Positions 1 to 8,073 are shown, counted from the first letter of the stretch. The stretch is DNA of 64,000 nucleotides from Bacillota bacterium (GCA_023407575.1 JAEYLX010000033.1:1-64000); one strand, 5' to 3'. Numbers and translations: made by a program. The notes: generated by a model not told the origin, from the sequence alone.

Positions 1-35
1 AGCTGATTGTTACTAATAGGTCGAGGGCTTGACCT
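1..35 (+). rRNA. 23S ribosomal RNA, 3' end only
   Basis: The first bases match the conserved 3' terminus of bacterial 23S rRNA (TACTAATAGGTCGAGG followed by GCTTGACC), the strand that pairs with the 5' end of the molecule. Only about 35 nt lie in the window; the rest is upstream. The exact 3' end is uncertain by a few bases. No 5S or tRNA gene follows before the terminator at 135-163. Confidence 0.93.
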
Positions 36-134
36 AATAAGGTTTGCAGTTAAAAAGGTATTAAGCTTAGCTTAATACTCTGGATGTACATTTTCGTGTG
101 TAGAGTTTAGTCAATTGAATAAGTGAATCAGAAG

Positions 135-163
135 CTCAAGACAGCAATGTTTTGGGTTTTTTT
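135..163 (+). terminator. intrinsic terminator of the rRNA operon
   Basis: CTCAAGACA and TGTTTTGGG form a 9-bp stem (with G-U pairs) around a GCAA tetraloop, followed by seven T. Upstream, at 57-79, there is a separate 10-bp perfect hairpin (GGTATTAAGC and GCTTAATACT) without a T tract, probably a processing stem of the rRNA precursor. The rest of 36-134 shows no 5S or tRNA signature. Confidence 0.85.
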
Positions 164-307
164 GTGTACAAAGTTTTAAAATCGTTATACTTTTCAATTC
201 TAATTAAACTTTAATCGTAAGATAATTGACAGAAAATAACAAACCTAATAAGATAAATGTAATATTTAATAAACAGATGTATTTATACACACACCAAGGA
301 GGGCACA

Positions 308-718
308 ATGGAGGTTAAGATACTAGATATAAATGATGACCAAATTCAAGAGATAGAAAATAATCTTGAAGAATATGATTTAAAGCATATATCCTTTAAA
401 ATGGAAGGTAGTATACAGATAGGTGCTAGGATTGGAGAAAAGCTTGTTGGTGGTATTAATGCTTGTATGACTGCCTTTCGAATCTTATATGTTTCAACAC
501 TTTATGTGGAGGAAGCATATCGTAATCAAGGGATTGGAAGACTTCTAGTAAAAGAGTTAGAAAATAGAGCACAGCAGCTGGGGGCTAATATGATAAGACT
601 TGATACCTTTGACTGGCAAGGAAAAGAGTTTTATGAAAAATTAGGTTATGAGCAAGTTGGGCATTACAGAAACGATATAGATGGGTTTTCAGAGTATTTC
701 TTTTTAAAAAGAATTTAA
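308..718 (+). CDS. GNAT family N-acetyltransferase
   Basis: A 136-residue single-domain GNAT acetyltransferase, predicted to move an acetyl group from acetyl-CoA to an amine; the substrate cannot be read from the sequence. The acetyl-CoA pyrophosphate loop is clear: YRNQGIG at residues 71-77 fits R-x-x-G-x-G/A, preceded by the beta-4 strand LYVEEAY. A motif-B-like FYEKLGYEQVG lies at 108-118. The length is normal for a minimal GNAT. The ATG has a strong GGAGGG site 7 nt upstream (CAAGGAGGGCACA). It sits 145 bp after the rRNA operon terminator and must have its own promoter in the AT-rich stretch between. It is the first gene of a small accessory block ending at the terminator at 1774-1812. 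Confidence 0.85.
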   Translation: MEVKILDINDDQIQEIENNLEEYDLKHISFKMEGSIQIGARIGEKLVGGINACMTAFRILYVSTLYVEEAYRNQGIGRLLVKELENRAQQLGANMIRLDTFDWQGKEFYEKLGYEQVGHYRNDIDGFSEYFFLKRI

Positions 719-747
719 AAATGGCAAATGGGGAGGTAAAGGCATTA

Positions 748-837
748 ATGATAGTGGATAGATTTCATGCAAATCTAAGTACACGAGATTGTGAGGACAA
801 AAATAAAGATTATGTTATGGAGGTATTAAGTTTATGA
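748..837 (+). CDS. possible 29-codon small ORF coupled to the next gene
   Basis: An ATG preceded by GGGGAGGTAAAGGCATTA opens a 29-residue frame (starting MIVDRFHANL) whose stop codon TGA overlaps the ATG of the next gene in the pattern ATGA. The good ribosome binding site and overlap suggest translational coupling. The peptide has no membrane segment or recognised motif. It may be a leader peptide, a real small protein, or chance. A second GGAGG (TATGGAGGTATTAAG) in front of 834 means the next gene does not need it. Confidence 0.3.
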   Translation: MIVDRFHANLSTRDCEDKNKDYVMEVLSL

Positions 838-1325
838 AGCTAGCAGCAGATAGATTTAGGACTAACAAATGGGTAATTTTAAGTATCTTTGGGATTTCGG
901 TATTTCTTGTCATAATAGCCTTTATAGTAAAAGCACTTATGTTTAGTTATCAATGTAATGTTATATATAATCAAGTATCTGTGCATGCAGGGAACAATGA
1001 TTTGGCAATGTATGGAGAATATGACGGTGAAATTGTTGAAATAACCTATGAAAATCGATTTCCTATTTGGGATACTGTTTCCGATAAAATGGTTGAATTT
1101 GCTTCTGCTGATAAAACACCAGAGGAGAAACCAGTTACACTACGCTTTGAGGATGGATTTTTAATGGAGCTGTATCCTACTGATAGCAAAGATTTATTTG
1201 TGAAACAAGTAAACAATGATAAAGTAAAGTACTATTATATAAAGAATACAAATTATTTTGATTACTTAATTAAAATGGTAAGTCTAGAGGGCTGGAGTGT
1301 AGCGAATAAAAATGTTAGTAATTAA
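834..1325 (+). CDS. hypothetical membrane-anchored protein
   Basis: A 163-residue protein that I do not recognise. Residues 14-37 (WVILSIFGISVFLVIIAFIV) form one strong transmembrane helix after a short basic N-terminus, so about 125 residues should lie outside the membrane. That domain is mixed alpha/beta in character and acidic, with several aromatic residues, and has no cysteine pair or lipobox. The start ATG has GGAGG 9 nt upstream and overlaps the stop of the small ORF before it. The following zinc-ribbon gene begins about 40 bp later, so the two are probably co-transcribed and both end at the terminator at 1774-1812. No function is proposed. Confidence 0.6.
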   Translation: MKLAADRFRTNKWVILSIFGISVFLVIIAFIVKALMFSYQCNVIYNQVSVHAGNNDLAMYGEYDGEIVEITYENRFPIWDTVSDKMVEFASADKTPEEKPVTLRFEDGFLMELYPTDSKDLFVKQVNNDKVKYYYIKNTNYFDYLIKMVSLEGWSVANKNVSN

Positions 1326-1365
1326 ATATTAATAAAAATTGTGGGATGATAATCTGGGGTGGAAA

Positions 1366-1737
1366 ATGAGTAAAAAAGTATGTAGGAACTGTCATGAGAC
1401 TAATAGTGGATCAGCAATGATATGTTCTAATTGTAACAGCACATTGTCTGATGCAATAATAAAAGAAGACGTATATGCCAAGACGAATGAAAATGCACAG
1501 CATACTGTTATCGGACCAGACAATAATGTTGTCTATACTACAGGAGATACGGATATTTCAATAGGCATGTGGATAGGGATTTTGATTTTATTAGCAATAC
1601 CAATTGTAAATATTATAACATTGTTTTATCTTTCGTTTGGAATTGAGAATAAAACTCTTAGTAATTTTTGTAAAGCTTCGTTAATTCTTGGAGGTATTGG
1701 TTTAGTGTTGGCTTTTTTACTAAGTGGGTGTATCTAA
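1366..1737 (+). CDS. zinc-ribbon membrane protein
   Basis: A short protein of 123 residues. The N-terminus carries a zinc ribbon half, C-R-N-C then C-S-N-C about 13 residues later, typical of the zinc_ribbon_2/DUF7577-like heads found on many Firmicute membrane proteins. A polar linker is followed by two hydrophobic segments near the C-terminus (IGMWIGILILLAIPIVNII and ASLILGGIGLVLAFLLS). A longer frame opens at a TTG at 1339, but the ATG at 1366 has GGGGTGG a suitable distance upstream and begins with the usual MSKK, so I prefer it. Function unknown. The last gene before a strong terminator. Confidence 0.65.
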   Translation: MSKKVCRNCHETNSGSAMICSNCNSTLSDAIIKEDVYAKTNENAQHTVIGPDNNVVYTTGDTDISIGMWIGILILLAIPIVNIITLFYLSFGIENKTLSNFCKASLILGGIGLVLAFLLSGCI

Positions 1738-1773
1738 GAACAGGAGACTGTAATGATAGGATTATATAAATGT

Positions 1774-1812
1774 AAACGAACCCGAAACAGCAATGTTTTG
1801 GGTTCGTTTTTT
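1774..1812 (+). terminator. intrinsic terminator
   Basis: AAACGAACCC pairs with GGGTTCGTTT; the stem is extended by AAACA/TGTTT around a GCAA tetraloop and followed by a T tract. The inner 18 nt (ACAGCAATGTTTTGGGTT) are identical to the centre of the rRNA operon terminator at 135-163. Confidence 0.9.
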
Positions 1813-1927
1813 GTCTTGGTATTGCTTTAAATTAAGTAGAAGATATTTAGAACACCTGTTATTATGGAACATAGACTGGACATCCTTCTTTAGCGGATAT
1901 ATGATAGGGAAAAATATTTTGATTAAT

Positions 1928-1958
1928 TTGGATAAAAGCTCCCAGCGTATGCTATAAT
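1928..1958 (+). promoter_or_regulatory. extended -10 promoter of the two-component operon
   Basis: TGC-TATAAT at 1950-1958 is a perfect extended -10 element. The -35 is poor (TTGGAT at 1928-1933, spacing 19). It is placed about 37 nt upstream of the response regulator ATG. Confidence 0.6.
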
Positions 1959-1994
1959 GGGACTTATTAATCGGCTGAGATACAGGAGGCTACA

Positions 1995-2717
1995 ATGAAA
2001 ATTGCGGTTTGTGATGACGAAGAGGTTCAACGAGCGTTGGTTGTAACATGTGTGCGCCAATACTTTTTGGATAGAAAAATTCCTGTTAATATTCAGGAAT
2101 ATAATAGTGCACAGCAACTTATGTTCCAATATGATTTAAATAGCGATATAGACATTGCACTTCTTGATATCCAAATGGAAGGGATGGATGGGATTGCTCT
2201 TGCAAAATATCTTCGGAGTAAGAATGAAGGCTTATCTATAATTTTTATTACAGCAATGACAGAATACATCTACGAAGGCTTTCAGGTGAAGGCAATCAAT
2301 TATTTGTTAAAACCGTTTGAGAAGGAGAAATTATATGCTTGCCTGGACAAAGCAGTTGAGGAATACAGCAAACAAGAGGAGCTGCTAATACTGCGTGTGG
2401 ACAAGGAATTAATTAAAATCAAAAAGAATCATATCCTTCGGGTGGAAAGTGATGGTCATTATGTTAAGTTAGTGACTGTAGATAGCAATTATCGAATGAA
2501 AAAGAGCATGAAGGAACTGGAACAAGAACTATCGGAACAATATTTCCTAAAGATTAATCGAAGTGATATTATAAATCTGCATGGGATTGAGAAGATAACC
2601 ACAAAGGAAATCACTTTGATGAACGGGGATAAGCTTTTGATTCCTAAAGGAAAACATAAGGAGATCAGTGAAGCATTTATACATTGTCATTTTCGAGGGG
2701 AGATAGCTTCATGTTAG
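1995..2717 (+). CDS. LytTR-family response regulator (AgrA/LytR type)
   Basis: A 240-residue cytoplasmic regulator. The receiver domain occupies roughly residues 1-120, with the acidic pair D7-D8, phospho-acceptor D58 in ALLDIQM, T87 and K106 in LLKPF. Residues 130-230 form a LytTR DNA-binding domain with the usual opening (RVDKELIKIKKNHILRVES) and YFLKINRSDIINL. LytTR regulators of this type mostly control peptide signalling, bacteriocins and efflux genes. The ATG has GGAGG 7 nt upstream. The kinase gene overlaps its 3' end by 7 nt, so the two form one operon. The probable target is the ABC exporter pair immediately downstream, an inference from position alone. Confidence 0.92.
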   Translation: MKIAVCDDEEVQRALVVTCVRQYFLDRKIPVNIQEYNSAQQLMFQYDLNSDIDIALLDIQMEGMDGIALAKYLRSKNEGLSIIFITAMTEYIYEGFQVKAINYLLKPFEKEKLYACLDKAVEEYSKQEELLILRVDKELIKIKKNHILRVESDGHYVKLVTVDSNYRMKKSMKELEQELSEQYFLKINRSDIINLHGIEKITTKEITLMNGDKLLIPKGKHKEISEAFIHCHFRGEIASC

Positions 2718-3862
2718 TGGCAGGTTTTTTCTTTCTATTAGGAATTATTATGTGTACGGTTTGGATGTTTCCAGTGACAGAAGAAATAACAAGTAAGATA
2801 ATCCTGTTATTTCTGATGGCTATAACCTTAGGGGTAACTTATTATTATCAGATTGTAGTGATAGGTTGGCTTATTATACTGTGTTTGGCAGATTTATATA
2901 TTTTATTTTATACTAAGGATTATAGGCATGTTAGGTCTTATTTTTTAATACAGTTTGGAGTTTTCTTTTTACTTTGGAGTCTTATCGGAAATATTGGAGG
3001 GAGGAGTGCACTCCAGCTGTTTCCAATTCTTTTCTTCCCTGCGATATATCTTCTCATTCTTTGGTTGCATAGGAGGAGAAAGCCTTTAGTATATGCAGGA
3101 GTATTTTTCTTAGCGCTTCTGTTCTTTTATCTGGGGCAGAGAGGCTACGGGATAATAATGCAGGTGGCTATCTTTACGTTACTCTTAATGTTAGAAGCTT
3201 TGTACCATGACCTATCCCAGAGTTTTGTAAAGAATACCTCTGAATTTCAAAATCAAATCATGCTGCACCATTATGAGGAGGTAAAATCGGTATATCTGAA
3301 TATGCGTGGCTGGCGACATGATTATCATAATCATATCCAGTCAATTAAGGCTTATCTTTCTTTACAACAGTATGACTGTGTTGAAGACTATCTGCAGCAA
3401 TTAGAGTTGGATCTAAAAAAAGTAGATCATTTGATACGAAGCGGTAACCTAATGGTGGATGCTATCCTCAATTCCAAACTTACTTTGGCAAGTAATCGTA
3501 ATATTCCAGTTGTATGTAAGGTAATGGTGCCTGAACACCTTAGTATATCCGATGTTGACCTTTGTGTAATGCTTGGAAATCTCCTGGATAATGCCATGGA
3601 AGCTTGTGAACCCTTGGAGGAAGAAAAAAGGTTTATAAGAATCTATTGTGATATTGTACATAGCCAGTTTTATTTTTCTATCCTGAACTCAGCAGACGAG
3701 GAGCTTACGTTTCAACAGAAAAACTATATTAGTGATAAGCGCGGAGAACATGGGCATGGTATGAAACGTGTGAAACTTACGGTGGATAAATATGAAGGTT
3801 ATCTTAATTTGAAAAATGAACCCGGAGTGTTTGCCAGTGAGATTATGATACCATTAGATTAA
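2711..3862 (+). CDS. GHKL-type sensor histidine kinase (AgrC-like)
   Basis: A 383-residue membrane kinase, the partner of the preceding LytTR regulator. About six transmembrane helices fill the first 165 residues with very little extracytoplasmic loop, as in AgrC-like peptide or envelope sensors. The phospho-acceptor region is MRGWRHDYHNHIQS, the HDxxNH-type box of the HPK10 family, with the histidine near residue 203. The C-terminal GHKL ATPase domain shows the N box NLLDNAMEAC and a G box HGHGMKRV. The ATG at 2711 has GAGGGG upstream and overlaps the regulator stop codon; an earlier TTG in the same frame has no support. No AgrB or AgrD homologue is present nearby, so the signal is unknown. 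Confidence 0.9.
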   Translation: MLVAGFFFLLGIIMCTVWMFPVTEEITSKIILLFLMAITLGVTYYYQIVVIGWLIILCLADLYILFYTKDYRHVRSYFLIQFGVFFLLWSLIGNIGGRSALQLFPILFFPAIYLLILWLHRRRKPLVYAGVFFLALLFFYLGQRGYGIIMQVAIFTLLLMLEALYHDLSQSFVKNTSEFQNQIMLHHYEEVKSVYLNMRGWRHDYHNHIQSIKAYLSLQQYDCVEDYLQQLELDLKKVDHLIRSGNLMVDAILNSKLTLASNRNIPVVCKVMVPEHLSISDVDLCVMLGNLLDNAMEACEPLEEEKRFIRIYCDIVHSQFYFSILNSADEELTFQQKNYISDKRGEHGHGMKRVKLTVDKYEGYLNLKNEPGVFASEIMIPLD

Positions 3863-3969
3863 TTATTTAAAATCCCACGAAATAAAAAGTGGATTGGTGT
3901 CATTCAACATGTGATACAACGTGTAGTAACCGAGCACCTACCTTTTTATGATTTTCTAAGTAAAACAGC

Positions 3970-4017
3970 ACCGTTTTGTGTACGAAATATGCCTTTTCGT
4001 GAACAAAACGGTTTTTT
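3970..4017 (+). terminator. strong hairpin between kinase and exporter genes
   Basis: ACCGTTTTGTGTACGAAA pairs with TTTTCGTGAACAAAACGGT with one internal mismatch and runs into six T, so it should stop transcripts from the two-component operon. A TATAAT at 4032-4037 follows directly and could start the exporter transcript. The arms contain ACCGTTTTG and its inverse, which resemble LytTR half-sites, so the element might also be an operator. Upstream 3863-3969 contains no gene that I can see. Confidence 0.8.
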
Positions 4018-4062
4018 GATTTAAGAAACCCTATAATGATTCAAAAAAAGGAGGCTTACATC

Positions 4063-5994
4063 ATGTTAGACAGGGAAAAAATTCGGCAGCAATATTCGTT
4101 ATGGAGTAATTTAAAACGTGCACTGACAGATATGAAAATCATGGGTTATATGAATTATATATATTTGGTGCTTGATATCACAACGCAAATTATCGTTCCA
4201 TTTTTACTAATTCTAATTCCAGCTAAGGTGATACAACTTTTACAAAAAAGAGTTGGTCTTATGCAACTGCTCCTGGAAATTATTGTATGGATTGGACTTA
4301 TTACTGTATTAAATATAATTCGTACTTATTCACATCATAAATTCGATAAGATGGGGAGTATGATCAGTGACATACAATATTGGAGAAGACTTGAAAAAAA
4401 GGTATTAGCCTGTGATATTTTGCAATTTGAGGGGGGGAAGCAGCGGGAGAGACTATGGGAAGTGATTGGCTGTTTGAACGATAGGGATGGAATGAGTCAT
4501 TACTCTGGGGTAAAAGGATTATACATTTATAGCAGTGCCCTGTTGATTAATTTAGGTGGCTTTATCTTATATGCTTTCTATGCAGCTAAGCTTCATCCAA
4601 TCCTATTAGTGGTATTAATTCTTACTGCTGTGATGAATTGTTATGCAAAGTTAAGAGCGATACGGTATGAATTTAGTCATATGGGAGGCTTTTGGGAGAA
4701 CTCCAGTCGGTTTTGGTATCTAAAAAAAGAATCCATAAATACCCAAAAAGCAAAAGATATCCGTATGTATCATATGTATCATTGGTTTAAAAAGGCATTA
4801 AGTAAGAATACGGAGGAAGCAACTAAGATCTATAGTGATGTGCAGAAACACCATTATTATGGAAATATTGTTATGTACGTTACCTCCTTCTTTCGTGATG
4901 GGATTGCATATGGCTTTTTAATCTATCAATTAATGCAGGGTAAGCTGGAGATAGCTGAATTTATTTTATATCTTGGAATTGTGGCTGGTTTTGGGACTTG
5001 GATTAGTCAAATTGTAGAAAGCTATACCTACCTACGTAAAATCAGCGACAGAATCTCCATGATTTGGGGGTATGTGGGAGAAGAGCAGGAAGATATGGAC
5101 CAAACGGAAGTATTGTTACCGAAAACCTGCCATAGCATTACCTTTGAGGATATCAGCTTTGGATATGGAGAGCAACTAATCTTTAAACATTTTTCTCTTA
5201 GTTTGAAGGCAGGAGAGAAGTTAGCCTTAGTAGGTATGAATGGAGCCGGAAAGACTACCTTAATGAAACTTTTGTGTGGACTGTATCCTTTGAGTGACGG
5301 GCGTATCCTAATCGATGGAAGGGATGTAGCAACCATGAGCAAAGAGGAACATTACCGTTATATATCCATCCTATTTCAAGAAGTACAGGTGCTTCCGTTT
5401 TCCATAGCTAAAAATATATCATGTACATGGACTGATTCAGAACGACTAACAATGGAGGAGGATACGAATCAGAGCAGATATAGTTGGGCTTTTGCAGCAG
5501 TAGATTCCAAAGACATACATATGAATCCTTATGATGAGGAGAAGGTGATAGAAAGTTTAGAACAAGCGAAATTATGGGATAAGGTACAAACCCTGCCGAA
5601 TGGAATTCACACTACTTTAACGAAGATACTTGACCCAGCAGGTATAAAACTTTCAGGAGGAGAAACGCAGAGATTGATGTTAGCCAGAGCATTGTATAAA
5701 GATGCGCCTATCTTGATTCTGGATGAGCCCACCGCTGCCCTAGATCCAATTGCAGAAAGTGACCTTTATGAAGAGTACTCTAAGTTATGTAAGGATAAAA
5801 TATCGATATTTATCTCCCATCGTTTGAGCTCCACACGTTTTTGTGATCGAATCCTGTTCTTGGAGCAGGGGAAGATTGTGGAAGAAGGAAATCATGAAGC
5901 ACTTATTAAGATGGAGGGTAAATATGCAGATATGTATCGTATACAATCTCATTACTATCAGAGGGAGGTAGAAAAGAATGAAGCAGGGATTTAA
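4063..5994 (+). CDS. ABC exporter half-transporter (permease-ATPase fusion)
   Basis: A 643-residue membrane exporter subunit. The N-terminal half holds about five to six transmembrane helices; the C-terminal half is a nucleotide-binding domain with Walker A GMNGAGKTT near residue 391, signature LSGGE near 529, Walker B ILILDEPTAALDP near 550 and H-loop SHRLSS near 584. Between the Q-loop and the signature there is an insertion of roughly 35 acidic residues (DNA about 5422-5545) that most exporters lack. There is no C39 peptidase domain. The start at 4063 is chosen because AAAAAGGAGG lies directly upstream; an in-frame ATG at 4036 would be inside the leader. It overlaps the next gene by 17 nt, so the two probably form a heterodimeric exporter of a peptide, lipid or drug. 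Confidence 0.9.
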   Translation: MLDREKIRQQYSLWSNLKRALTDMKIMGYMNYIYLVLDITTQIIVPFLLILIPAKVIQLLQKRVGLMQLLLEIIVWIGLITVLNIIRTYSHHKFDKMGSMISDIQYWRRLEKKVLACDILQFEGGKQRERLWEVIGCLNDRDGMSHYSGVKGLYIYSSALLINLGGFILYAFYAAKLHPILLVVLILTAVMNCYAKLRAIRYEFSHMGGFWENSSRFWYLKKESINTQKAKDIRMYHMYHWFKKALSKNTEEATKIYSDVQKHHYYGNIVMYVTSFFRDGIAYGFLIYQLMQGKLEIAEFILYLGIVAGFGTWISQIVESYTYLRKISDRISMIWGYVGEEQEDMDQTEVLLPKTCHSITFEDISFGYGEQLIFKHFSLSLKAGEKLALVGMNGAGKTTLMKLLCGLYPLSDGRILIDGRDVATMSKEEHYRYISILFQEVQVLPFSIAKNISCTWTDSERLTMEEDTNQSRYSWAFAAVDSKDIHMNPYDEEKVIESLEQAKLWDKVQTLPNGIHTTLTKILDPAGIKLSGGETQRLMLARALYKDAPILILDEPTAALDPIAESDLYEEYSKLCKDKISIFISHRLSSTRFCDRILFLEQGKIVEEGNHEALIKMEGKYADMYRIQSHYYQREVEKNEAGI

Positions 5995-7834
5995 AGAAAT
6001 TCATAAAGCAATTAAACTATTAAAGATGATTCACTCCCTTGACCAACATATGATACCAATCTATCTATTGGCTGCGGTGATGAAAGCCTCAGAACCATTT
6101 ATTATAATTGTCGGAAGTTCTTATATAATAGATACTTTAATTCTGAAACTGTGGAAGCAAGCATTGTTTCAAACAGCGGGGATGCTATTAATAACTCTGG
6201 TAATAGGCGTCATTGGCAGCTATATTCAAAAAATACTGGAAGGGAAAAGTATGACAATCAATCGATTGTGCAATTCGAGGATCTTATTGAAAGCTATTTC
6301 CCTCGATAATGCCACCTTTGAAGATAAAGAGAATCTGGAAGAATTCCAGGCAGCAGATTACAATGTATCCAGGAATGGGGGGTTTGGTATGTATATGCTA
6401 AGCTTCTATAATTTCTTGACGGGGATTGTAGGCTTTTTGGTATCGCTGGGAATCTTATTTCAACTTTGCTCCAAAGAAGTTCAGGCAGAAGGTATTCTTG
6501 GTGTTTTTGTATCGAGAACAGGCTCTTTTGTGTTGATAAGTTTCATTCTTATCCTGCTAGTCATCTTATACGCTAAATTATCTCGAGATATGAATGAGAA
6601 AAATATCAAGATGCATTATGAAATGATGGATGTTAGTCAGAAGATGGAATATATGGCTTGGAATTTACCGATGGATATCACCATTGCAAAAGAAATACGC
6701 CTCTATAGTATGAAGGATATGATATATTCAGAAATTAAGAAACTTAGTATTGATATCAATGCTTTGTATCAAAGATATTGGAATGCTGAAAAAGGGTTTC
6801 TTATGGTTACTTCGATAATAAATGATCTTGTGCTCTTGCTGGGTTATCTTTTTGTGGTGGCTAAGACCTATGCAGGTGCGGTTTCCATTGGATATTTTAC
6901 CAGATATGTGGGAGCCATGAAAACCATGAACAGCTCTCTGAGAGCTGCCATAGAGGCATTAAATGAAATTCGATTATATCAGTCTTATCTGACTTTCTAT
7001 ACTTCCTTCCTGGAAAAGGAAAACAAGTTAGATACGGGCTCTCTTCCAGTAGAAAAAAGAAAGGACTTTGAGTATGAGTTGGAATTTCACAAGGTTAGTT
7101 TTCGGTATCCTGGAAGTGAGGAATTCTCCTTGAAGAATGTGTCTTTAAAACTGGATTTAAAGAAACGTTTTGCTGTGGTAGGACGTAATGGAGCCGGAAA
7201 GACTACTTTGGTTAAACTACTATGTAGAATGTATGATGTGACCGAAGGAAGTATAACGTTGAATGGGGTAGATATCCGTAAATATGACTATAAGGAATAT
7301 TTGAATTTATTTGCAGCTGTGTTTCAAGATTTTTCACTTTTTTCCATACCTGTGCAAGATAATATTGCATGTGATGGAAACCCAGATACAAATAAGGTAT
7401 GGAAGGCATTAGAATATGCAGGCATCAAAGAAAGAATAGAGAAAATGCCAGAGAAACTCGATAATTTACTTTACCATGAAATGGGAGAAGGAGAAGATAT
7501 CTCAGGTGGCGAAGCACAGAAGATCGCTATTGCAAGGGCTCTTTATAAGGATGCTCCGTTTGTAATCTTAGATGAACCAACCGCAGCTTTGGATCCAATC
7601 AGCGAGTATGAAATCTATTCAAGGTTTGATGATATGGTGAAAGATAAGACCAGTATCTATATTTCCCATCGAATGAGCAGTTGTAGATTTTGCGATGATA
7701 TTCTGGTATTCGACAATGGGATGTTAGTCCAAAGAGGGAGCCATGATACTTTGATAAAAGACCAGGGAAAAGTATATGAAAAACTGTGGAATGCTCAAGC
7801 TAAGTATTATGCGGATAAGGAAGAACTTATATAG
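5978..7834 (+). CDS. ABC exporter half-transporter (second subunit)
   Basis: A 618-residue permease-ATPase fusion, partner of the preceding exporter, with which it overlaps by 17 nt. Transmembrane helices fill about residues 15-300. The ATPase domain has Walker A GRNGAGKTT near residue 401, Q-loop VFQDFSLF, a slightly changed signature ISGGEAQK near 507, Walker B FVILDEPTAALDP near 527 and H-loop SHRMSS near 563. Both subunits keep the catalytic glutamate after Walker B, so neither site looks degenerate, unlike many heterodimeric exporters. The start has GGGAGGTAGAAAAGA upstream. Control by the LytTR system upstream is likely from position. The substrate is unknown; no precursor peptide gene is visible on either side. 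Confidence 0.9.
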   Translation: MKQGFKEIHKAIKLLKMIHSLDQHMIPIYLLAAVMKASEPFIIIVGSSYIIDTLILKLWKQALFQTAGMLLITLVIGVIGSYIQKILEGKSMTINRLCNSRILLKAISLDNATFEDKENLEEFQAADYNVSRNGGFGMYMLSFYNFLTGIVGFLVSLGILFQLCSKEVQAEGILGVFVSRTGSFVLISFILILLVILYAKLSRDMNEKNIKMHYEMMDVSQKMEYMAWNLPMDITIAKEIRLYSMKDMIYSEIKKLSIDINALYQRYWNAEKGFLMVTSIINDLVLLLGYLFVVAKTYAGAVSIGYFTRYVGAMKTMNSSLRAAIEALNEIRLYQSYLTFYTSFLEKENKLDTGSLPVEKRKDFEYELEFHKVSFRYPGSEEFSLKNVSLKLDLKKRFAVVGRNGAGKTTLVKLLCRMYDVTEGSITLNGVDIRKYDYKEYLNLFAAVFQDFSLFSIPVQDNIACDGNPDTNKVWKALEYAGIKERIEKMPEKLDNLLYHEMGEGEDISGGEAQKIAIARALYKDAPFVILDEPTAALDPISEYEIYSRFDDMVKDKTSIYISHRMSSCRFCDDILVFDNGMLVQRGSHDTLIKDQGKVYEKLWNAQAKYYADKEELI

Positions 7835-7858
7835 GAGCTGGAGTTGCATGTAACATAG

Positions 7859-8023
7859 CGGGTTGTCTTTGTTAATAAACTGGTGTATACCTATGAGGAT
7901 AACAGAAACGAAGAAAGAATAAGGAATAAGCTTCACTTTGGCTTCGACCTTATGTATTTAGTTGAAGTAATAGTCATCTTTTCCTTCTATATAATAAAGC
8001 GTAGAAAGTTAAGTAAGAAATAA
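7859..8023 (+). pseudogene. remnant of a membrane-protein gene (C-terminal fragment)
   Basis: A 54-codon open stretch with no plausible start codon or ribosome binding site follows an in-frame TAG. Its translation looks protein-like: charged residues, then the hydrophobic stretch LMYLVEVIVIFSFYII and a basic tail KRRKLSKK, the classic end of a membrane protein. It is followed directly by a good terminator at 8036-8073. I infer the 3' remnant of a third gene of the exporter operon, otherwise lost. A GTG-started 46-residue peptide is the alternative. Together with the terminator it accounts for the gap 7835-8144. Confidence 0.4.
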
Positions 8024-8035
8024 TCATAGGTTAGA

Positions 8036-8073
8036 ATAGAAACCTTAACGGAATGTTTGGGTTTCTATTTTTT
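8036..8073 (+). terminator. intrinsic terminator of the exporter operon
   Basis: ATAGAAACC pairs with GGTTTCTAT over a 15-nt loop and is followed by TTTTTT. Confidence 0.82.

Noticed and set aside
36..134. 5S rRNA or tRNA after the 23S gene
   Set aside because: Too short for 5S before the terminator, and no cloverleaf or T-loop sequence is present.
4036..4062. upstream ATG for the first ABC exporter
   Set aside because: It would place the strong AAAAAGGAGG site inside the coding sequence; the ATG at 4063 is correctly spaced from it.
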